Shown piece after piece: positions 58,676 through 64,000 of a stretch of DNA of 64,000 nt. The position numbers and the translations under genes are program-made. The notes beneath the pieces were generated by a model, which searched no databases, was not told the DNA's origin, and saw only the letters and a program-made list of their open reading frames with translations. Origin of the DNA: Cyanophora paradoxa. Lineage: Eukaryota > Glaucocystophyceae > Cyanophorales > Cyanophoraceae. Numbering within the stretch: position 1 is the stretch's first letter; the number at the start of each line of letters is the position of its first letter. The stretch spans positions 520,730 to 584,729 of the forward strand of contig QPMI01000010.1 in the NCBI GenBank assembly GCA_004431415.1. Reading direction: 5' to 3'.

Positions 58676-59323
58676 GCAGCGCAGAGCCTCGGAGGCCCGG
58701 CCTTTCGATCCGGTCTGGTGATAAAGCACACATCATGATTCTTCTGATCATGAGCCCTTCGAGCTCGTGATCATGAAGCCTCAGGCCTCGGTACAGGCGA
58801 CTCGGCGAGCTCGACGCATGGCCAGTCATGACAAAAGCTGTTCTCGTAGCAAGCAACCCTCCGGGCCCAGCCTAGAAGACACACGGCGCTGATGAGGAGC
58901 TCGAGCCTCGAGAAAGCCTCAGGCCTCCTTTGAGGCCAGGGACATGCGCTGGTCATAGACTCTAGATCTGAGAGCCTCGGAGCTCGAGCTTGTGATCATG
59001 TGCATCGGATCATGACGCGCTGAGCCTCACTGGGCTCAGGCCTCGGCAGCTCCTTTGAGGCTCCGGATCCCTGATCATGACTTAATGCAGCCGCAGAGCT
59101 CGGAGGCCGGCCTTTCGGATCCGTCCTGGTGATAAGCACACAATCATGATTTTCTGATCATGAGCCCATCGAGCTCGTGATCATGAAGCCTCAGGCCTCG
59201 GTACCAGGGCGACTCGGCGAGCTCGACGCATGGCCAGTCATGATCAAAAAGCTCGTGTTCGTAGCAAGCAACCTCCGGGCCCAGCCTAGAAGACACACGG
59301 CGCTGATGATGGGAGCTCGAGCC
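58676..59323 (+). repeat. 235-bp direct duplication rich in TGATCATGA palindromes
   Basis: 58676-58913 and 59088-59323 are near-identical apart from small indels. Both contain TGATCATGAGCCC, CATGAAGCCTCAGGCCTCGG, GACGCATGGCCAGTCATGA and ACACACGGCGCTGATGA in the same order. The 174-bp spacer repeats parts of the same vocabulary (CTCAGGCCTC, TGATCATG). No coding role. From 59324 to 59696 I see only mixed non-coding sequence, including a CGTGCATGCGCGTGCACG stretch. Confidence 0.85.
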
Positions 59324-59696
59324 TCGAATCCGCATGATGGGCCGGAGCCACTAGGACGATTAATATTTATTATGCCTCTGTCCCTCATGATCAGCGAGGA
59401 CGGCTTATGCACATGATGATCATGACGTGCGTGCATGCGCGTGCACGTGTGAATGCCTGCAGGCGCAGTTGCTTCCTCATCAATTCAAATCTATTACTTC
59501 CTAATTCCTCAAAAAGCTACTCTCCTAATTCCTAATAAAGCTACATTCTCCCCTACACATAGATGCGATTCGGCCTTTTGCAATTGGGTCGGCGGCACTC
59601 GGGCATTTGCATATTTGCTCTTGGCTGCTGTCGTCGAGGGGTTCCGACTGGAGGCCCGGAGGTCGTGAATTCGAAGAATGTGGGAATGTGACTACG

Positions 59697-60280
59697 TCAA
59701 GCACGTACCGAATACTTCCACGTGAGGGGATCACCTGGCTCAATGTCTAACAAAGCATAAAACCCAAAACGATATCTGTCACCAACCATCACTGGTCGAA
59801 GCTCGACGTTCGGTTTGCAGCTGTGATTCTGCAGCACTGGCCAGCCCCCGGCTGCCATATCCAGCAACCTGCACGCGCAGGCCTGTTCAAGCAAGTAGGA
59901 AGGGTACTTGTAATTGGAAGAAAGAACGGAATAACCAGTTGAGAAGATGTTTCAGTCGAACATGCGTTGTGAGCGCGTACTTTCGACCGGAACTTGCTCT
60001 GGACCTGTTGCATTTGTTCCCAGAAGCTCTCCAAAAACATGCCTGCTCGTATCTGGGGCCCACTTCGGGTTCCGGATGCCAACACCACAGTCATTCTGCT
60101 CGTCGAAAACTTCCACGGAAATACTTGAAGACTGACCACGATCTTGAAGTTCCGATTTCCGCAATCGGTAGTGCCATAAGAGCAGTTGAAAGGAGTGCAC
60201 TGGTATTCGGAACAATGTTGTGGCAAGCAGGAGAATCGCGGCAAGAAGCAGACGTGACCCGTGGCCCGAAGCAGACGCAG
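59697..60280 (-). CDS. SET-domain (histone-lysine methyltransferase-like) exons
   Basis: The last exon (from about 59878, after a GCGTGCAG acceptor) has WPVLQNHSCKPNVELRP, the conserved N-H-S-C-x-P-N of SET domains, then RYRFGFYALLDIEPGDPLTW, matching the F-A-x-x-I-x-x-G-E-L-T end. A preceding exon has VFDEQNDCGVGIRNPKW and HVFGELLG, resembling the opening G-x-G and E-x-x-G strands. SET enzymes transfer methyl groups from S-adenosylmethionine to lysines. The substrate is unknown, and the exon between these two pieces is not resolved. Confidence 0.65.
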
Positions 60281-60354
60281 CAATCATGCTCAGTTGTTCT
60301 CTCACTGCCGCGCGGAACAGCGCGGTCAAAAATCGAACAGCGCTAGAACAACGC

Positions 60355-61749
60355 TCACGAACCGGCTTTTGGAATATGTGGAAACTGGAAGTTAGAATTG
60401 TAAGCCTTGATAACCTCATTCATCCGCTTTTTTGCCAGCTCCGATCCATCATGTGAAATTCGGGCCTGGTTTGGAGGGCGAGTATGATAAAGTTTCTGAA
60501 CGTGTTCCAGGATGTGCGGAGAGGACTCAATTCTGGAGTTCTGAGCTCGGACTTCCGAGATGTACCTGCAAACGAGCACATGAAAAGGAAGAATACGAAG
60601 CTGAACCCTCCCGAACCTGAGTTCAAGTTCTTTGATGTGCTCTTCAGGGGAAGCCGTGATATCGTGATTGATGAAACGCGCCATAAGGTGCAGAGTAAGT
60701 TTCTCCTTGAATTCTTCGAGAGAAATCGGATACGTGTACGAAGCCTGCTTCTCGTATTCTTCCTCATGCAGCTGCCCTGTTGGGTACCACATCTGCAACG
60801 TCGGAGGCCTAACGGCGCCAGACGCGTCGAGAATGTCGTTCAGACATTCAGACAACTGGAGTAAGAAGTCGCCTGCATGGACTCCGCACTGCCGTTAAGC
60901 CTTCAGTACCGGTAAATTTCAGCAATGCGAGCAATTGAAATGCCGACCGACAATGTGAACGCGTCCTGAGCAGTTGACGTGGAGCAGGGAAATAAATCGA
61001 TTCGACAGACACGGTCCTCAAGTCGTGTTTCCGGCAACCAGCGGTCACATCCTCGCATGCTCGAAAGCATCTCACCAGCGATGACAGCCGAGTTTTGAAA
61101 GTAGGTCCCAAGAGAATCGTAAAAAACCATTCCCGGCCCATCCGAGAAACTCAAAAGCACGTGAGCAGTCCTTTGCGATGAAAAAAATAAGCGAAACGAT
61201 ATTGTTATACGTTAAAAGAAATAGATTACCAGTGAATGCTCTTCCAATACGAAGGCGACCCCGCGCTGGTTTGCAGGTGCCGTTCCAGAGATGCAATCTT
61301 GGAGACAATGCTTCAACGACATTTCCATGGAATTCTAGGGGTCGGATTCCAAGTTGACGCATCAACTGTTTCGCACCAACAATCTCCAAACTGTTTATAA
61401 TTATGCTCGAAATTAGGCAATGGAAGACTTTGAGATGATATTACGCACAATTCTGCAGTGGAATGTCATTGGAAAGGGTCACCCAGCGTGTGCTCTGGAG
61501 AAAGCGAAGCCTCCGTGAATTCCGGCAACTCCGCACGTCAGCAAGCGGACGCTCAATTCGTTCTGGTTCGAGCAAACACGTGAATGCGTCCACGTTGTAC
61601 GTGAGTACAATCCTTGAGGGACAGTTCGTGGCCGAAGCTTGCTGCCTTGAAACTGAATCTGAATTCCGTCGATCACCTGTTGGCGCAGCTGAGAATCCCA
61701 GGTAATTGAAACGACAAAGTCTGCAGTGATGCACATCGCGTTCGACCAT
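60355..61749 (-). CDS. putative exons with a ULP1-protease-like segment
   Basis: Minus-strand pieces: about 61749-61445, 61389-61230 (MEIVGAKQLMRQLGIRPLEF), 61160-60905 (HVLLSFSDGPGMVFYDSLG) and 60855-60355 (ISLEEFKEKLTLHLMARFIN). The H-V-L-L ... Y-D-S-L-G segment recalls C48 (ULP1) proteases, but the expected D-C-G cysteine is replaced (TAQDAFTLS). It may be inactive or unrelated. It could be part of the SET-domain gene. Exon joins not established. Confidence 0.3.
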
Positions 61750-62890
61750 GATGATGGGAAAGTTCTTTTGGAAAACAGGATGTCAAACAGCTTTGCTTAG
61801 AGTAAAAAGACAGCAATTGACCCACCAGGAAGCCCGAGGCGCACTGAACCGCAAGACGGACGAAGATTGATTCGCGAATATCGTGTTCCATCTTTGATCA
61901 CTAATAACAGCGTGCGTAATTCTGCATTCATCACATTAACAGAGAAGTAGGTGAATCATATGTAAGAAAAAAGGGAGCTCACCCCAGACTTCCGAAGTCG
62001 CAAGCACCCGGCTTCGCGATAACCAGCTCTGTGCGTTGTGTATACGCCTCGACACCGCAATCACTTCTGGGAATTCGCGAACATAACGGATCGGCACTGC
62101 TGAAGAAAGATATCTGAAGTTTTTTGAAAGCTTGCGAGAAACATCTGCAAGATTTCGAATCCGACGAGTTTCTTCGACGAAATGAAGCTGCCTCTCTATG
62201 AGAGCAAATATGAGGCTGATGCTGCCTCAGAAACGCACCTGAACTGTCCTATGTCCGCAATCACACCTTGGCGAGTCCAGCTCCAAAGTCGAGTTCCCTT
62301 CGGCAAGACCCCCCGAAATGAACTTGCTATCGTTTTGATGTCAACGAGCGAGTCGCCATATTCAAGATCGAGAGAGCGATCCAATGGATGAGGCTTCATG
62401 TGTCTTGTTTCTTCAGAATGCTGGGCAGACTCTCCTCCGGATATGAAACGCATATCGACACCGCTCCAGCTTCATCCGCATAGCGACCATTGTGACAACC
62501 AGCCGAGTTGCCAGCGCCGTGGAAAGTTGTCACATGGACTGAATTCAATCATGCCACGGAGCAAGAACGACAAGCGGCGGCACTTCGTTTCTCGCTTCTG
62601 CGCTTCACTGGCTTGTCGCCTTCGAATCACTCAGAATTAAAAACAAAACATTAGACGCTCGAACCGACATACGGAGCTGAAGCTAAAGATTGGAGGATCT
62701 CGCTGCACCTGACGCTGCACGCTGCTGGCCGTGTGCGCGATGACTGGAGTCAACAGATGCGTCTGAGGAATGGGATCGTCGTTCGCCCGGTATGCTTCTG
62801 GCTGAAGTTATTGCTGAGTCGTTCCGGCTGAAGCTTCTTTTAATTCCTGGCCAGGCTCTGGTCCCAAATCAACGCCTGACACGCGGGGTA
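61750..62890. other. mostly unresolved sequence, possible exon at 62200-62400 (-)
   Basis: One minus-strand stretch, from about 62400 to 62200, reads LDLEYGDSLVDIKTIASSF and GTRLWSWTRQGVIADIGQ and may be an exon, with GT-AG-like flanks. The remainder shows no convincing coding or repeat structure. Confidence 0.3.
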
Positions 62891-63790
62891 TCAGTTCAGA
62901 GATGGAAACATGAGCCATGATTCATGCATATGCTCACCGGGTATATTCTGAGTAAGGTAAGCCCAAATTTGATGCGTGTTCGGAAGTCGACCAGACGGTG
63001 TGCGAGCGGAAGGGTCCTTCGAATTCTTGATAGCGTACCGGTACCACGACACCCTCCAGTTGCTCAACTGTGGATGCGTTTTAGGCCGATCCGTACTGGG
63101 CTGCTGCGGTAGGTCGCTGCGCATGCTCTTCCGGCGCCGTTTGACGGTGACGGGCCGATGTGCAGCTAAAGGGCGTGGGAACTCATGATCATGATCACGA
63201 TTCTCATGGCAGGTTGGCGAATTCCGTGCCGGAGAGCTGTTGGAAGAACTGCTTCCGCCTGGAAGCTGCAGCTGCTCTTCCGCCTGGAATAAGCGCTCGC
63301 TTTCGGACTCATCGCTCGCTGACTGTTCACCGTACGAAAAATCGGTCTTGGTACGATCAAGAGACCGCAAGTGAAGTTTACGAAGTTCCTCGGAATCGCC
63401 AGGGAGTCTGATCTTCAGAGCTAGAAGCCAGTCGCTGGCGACCGTCTCGGCATACTTCAATAGGGCACGCGAGCTCGATGTCGAAAGCTTCTTTACCCAA
63501 TCCAGAAGTTCGGCGGGGTTTGCCGGATGGCCGACATTCACAGAAGGAAAATTCGCGTTTTCCAGCATATCGAGAACGACATTGGCGGCTTCAGCAGTGA
63601 TGTCTGATATGACCTGCAAAGATGATGGGATGACAACAGGTGTGCAGAGAAGGTTGAAGATTACCTTCCTGTGGAGGGCGTCGTCTGTTTTCACACCGAA
63701 GGATGCGAAGAAATCTGTTGGCAGCTGAGGAGCATCGTCGTCGCCGTCACTCGATGAGCTCGAGCTCGAGGAAGCGTACGGTGCTGCATT
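62891..63790 (-). CDS. LW/TFIIS-N-domain-like nuclear protein, 5' uncertain
   Basis: Two exons joined by a GTAATC...TTTGCAG intron: one ending at 63665 (PQLPTDFFASFGVKTDDALH), then 63613-62891 (stop). The join gives VISDITAEAANVVLDMLENA followed by AELLDWVKKLSTSSSRALLK and YAETVASDWLLALK, resembling the helical TFIIS N-terminal (LW) domain of transcription elongation proteins. Then come Ser-rich linkers, a basic patch (VTVKRRRKSMRSD) and a C-terminal W/Y-containing segment. The start is not visible. Confidence 0.4.
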   Translation of the reverse strand, partial: NAAPYASSSSSSSSDGDDDAPQLPTDFFASFGVKTDDALHRKVIFNLLCTPVVIPSSLQVISDITAEAANVVLDMLENANFPSVNVGHPANPAELLDWVKKLSTSSSRALLKYAETVASDWLLALKIRLPGDSEELRKLHLRSLDRTKTDFSYGEQSASDESESERLFQAEEQLQLPGGSSSSNSSPARNSPTCHENRDHDHEFPRPLAAHRPVTVKRRRKSMRSDLPQQPSTDRPKTHPQLSNWRVSWYRYAIKNSKDPSARTPSGRLPNTHQIWAYLTQNIPGEHMHESWLMFPSLN

Positions 63791-64000
63791 CGATTAAAAA
63801 GCGCGGATGAAGCCGAGCACACGGGCAGATGCAGCTTTTCTTTCGCACATGAGAGCGGTGGAGAGAATGCCCTGTTTCCTCGAGCTGCTGCCCGAACCAA
63901 GACTGGCGGCGTCCTCGGAGAACGCGGTGCGACGGAGGGCTGCGAGGATAAGAAGAAGCCCGCACAGTCAAGTTTTAGAATGGCCGCTCACTCCAGATGG

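Noticed and set aside
1..64000. tRNA, rRNA or riboswitch genes
   Set aside because: I looked for cloverleaf-like and conserved rRNA stretches and saw none I could support by eye.

Overview
The window looks like nuclear DNA of a GC-rich, flagellated eukaryotic alga, most likely a haptophyte. A largely intact endogenous DNA virus of about 38 kb is embedded in it. The algal assignment rests on intron-split eukaryotic genes (CNOT3, enkurin, GMP synthase), a ciliary gene, very GC-rich codons and stereotyped short introns. The haptophyte assignment leans on the virus type and is an inference.

Layout. Positions 1-7712 are host genes: the CCR4-NOT subunit CNOT3 (5' end cut by the window), enkurin on the minus strand, and a 17-exon GMP synthase. 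Positions 7713-8728 are non-coding. About 8.7-46.96 kb is the viral block, interrupted at 23.1-26 kb by a truncated non-LTR retrotransposon fragment. From about 46.96 kb to the end the DNA is visibly less GC-rich and uses ordinary GTAAG-type introns. It holds hypothetical multi-exon genes, a SET-domain gene, transposon-like debris, a 101-bp tandem repeat and a 235-bp duplication.

The virus. The right half (26-46.8 kb) carries a double-jelly-roll major capsid protein, A32-type packaging ATPase, RuvC-like resolvase, VLTF3-type late transcription factor, several zinc-ribbon proteins, a candidate ssDNA-binding protein and two paralogous HUH (rolling-circle) endonucleases. The left half (8.7-22.5 kb) carries a YqaJ-type exonuclease, a GNAT-like protein, several small membrane proteins, and two divergent intron-rich genes. 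One of these is a D5-like superfamily 3 helicase of about 1,523 residues whose twelve inferred exons sum to an exact open frame. I saw no DNA polymerase or RNA polymerase gene. This set (MCP, ATPase, VLTF3, RuvC, YqaJ and HUH nuclease, no polymerase, 35-45 kb) matches what I recall of the proposed class Mriyaviricetes (Yaravirus and the Pleurochrysis endemic viruses).

How the parts fit. A short element, roughly AATTTTCT(A/C/G)A, lies just upstream of most viral start codons in both halves. This ties the halves into one genome and suggests one late-promoter system. HUH nucleases plus SF3 helicase plus YqaJ exonuclease would form a rolling-circle or recombination-dependent replication module. 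An array of GGTAAAGT iterons with a 24-bp palindrome at the right end is a candidate origin. Host-style introns, including GC-AG introns, inside the helicase gene fit nuclear expression. All family assignments are from reading motifs by eye; no search was run.
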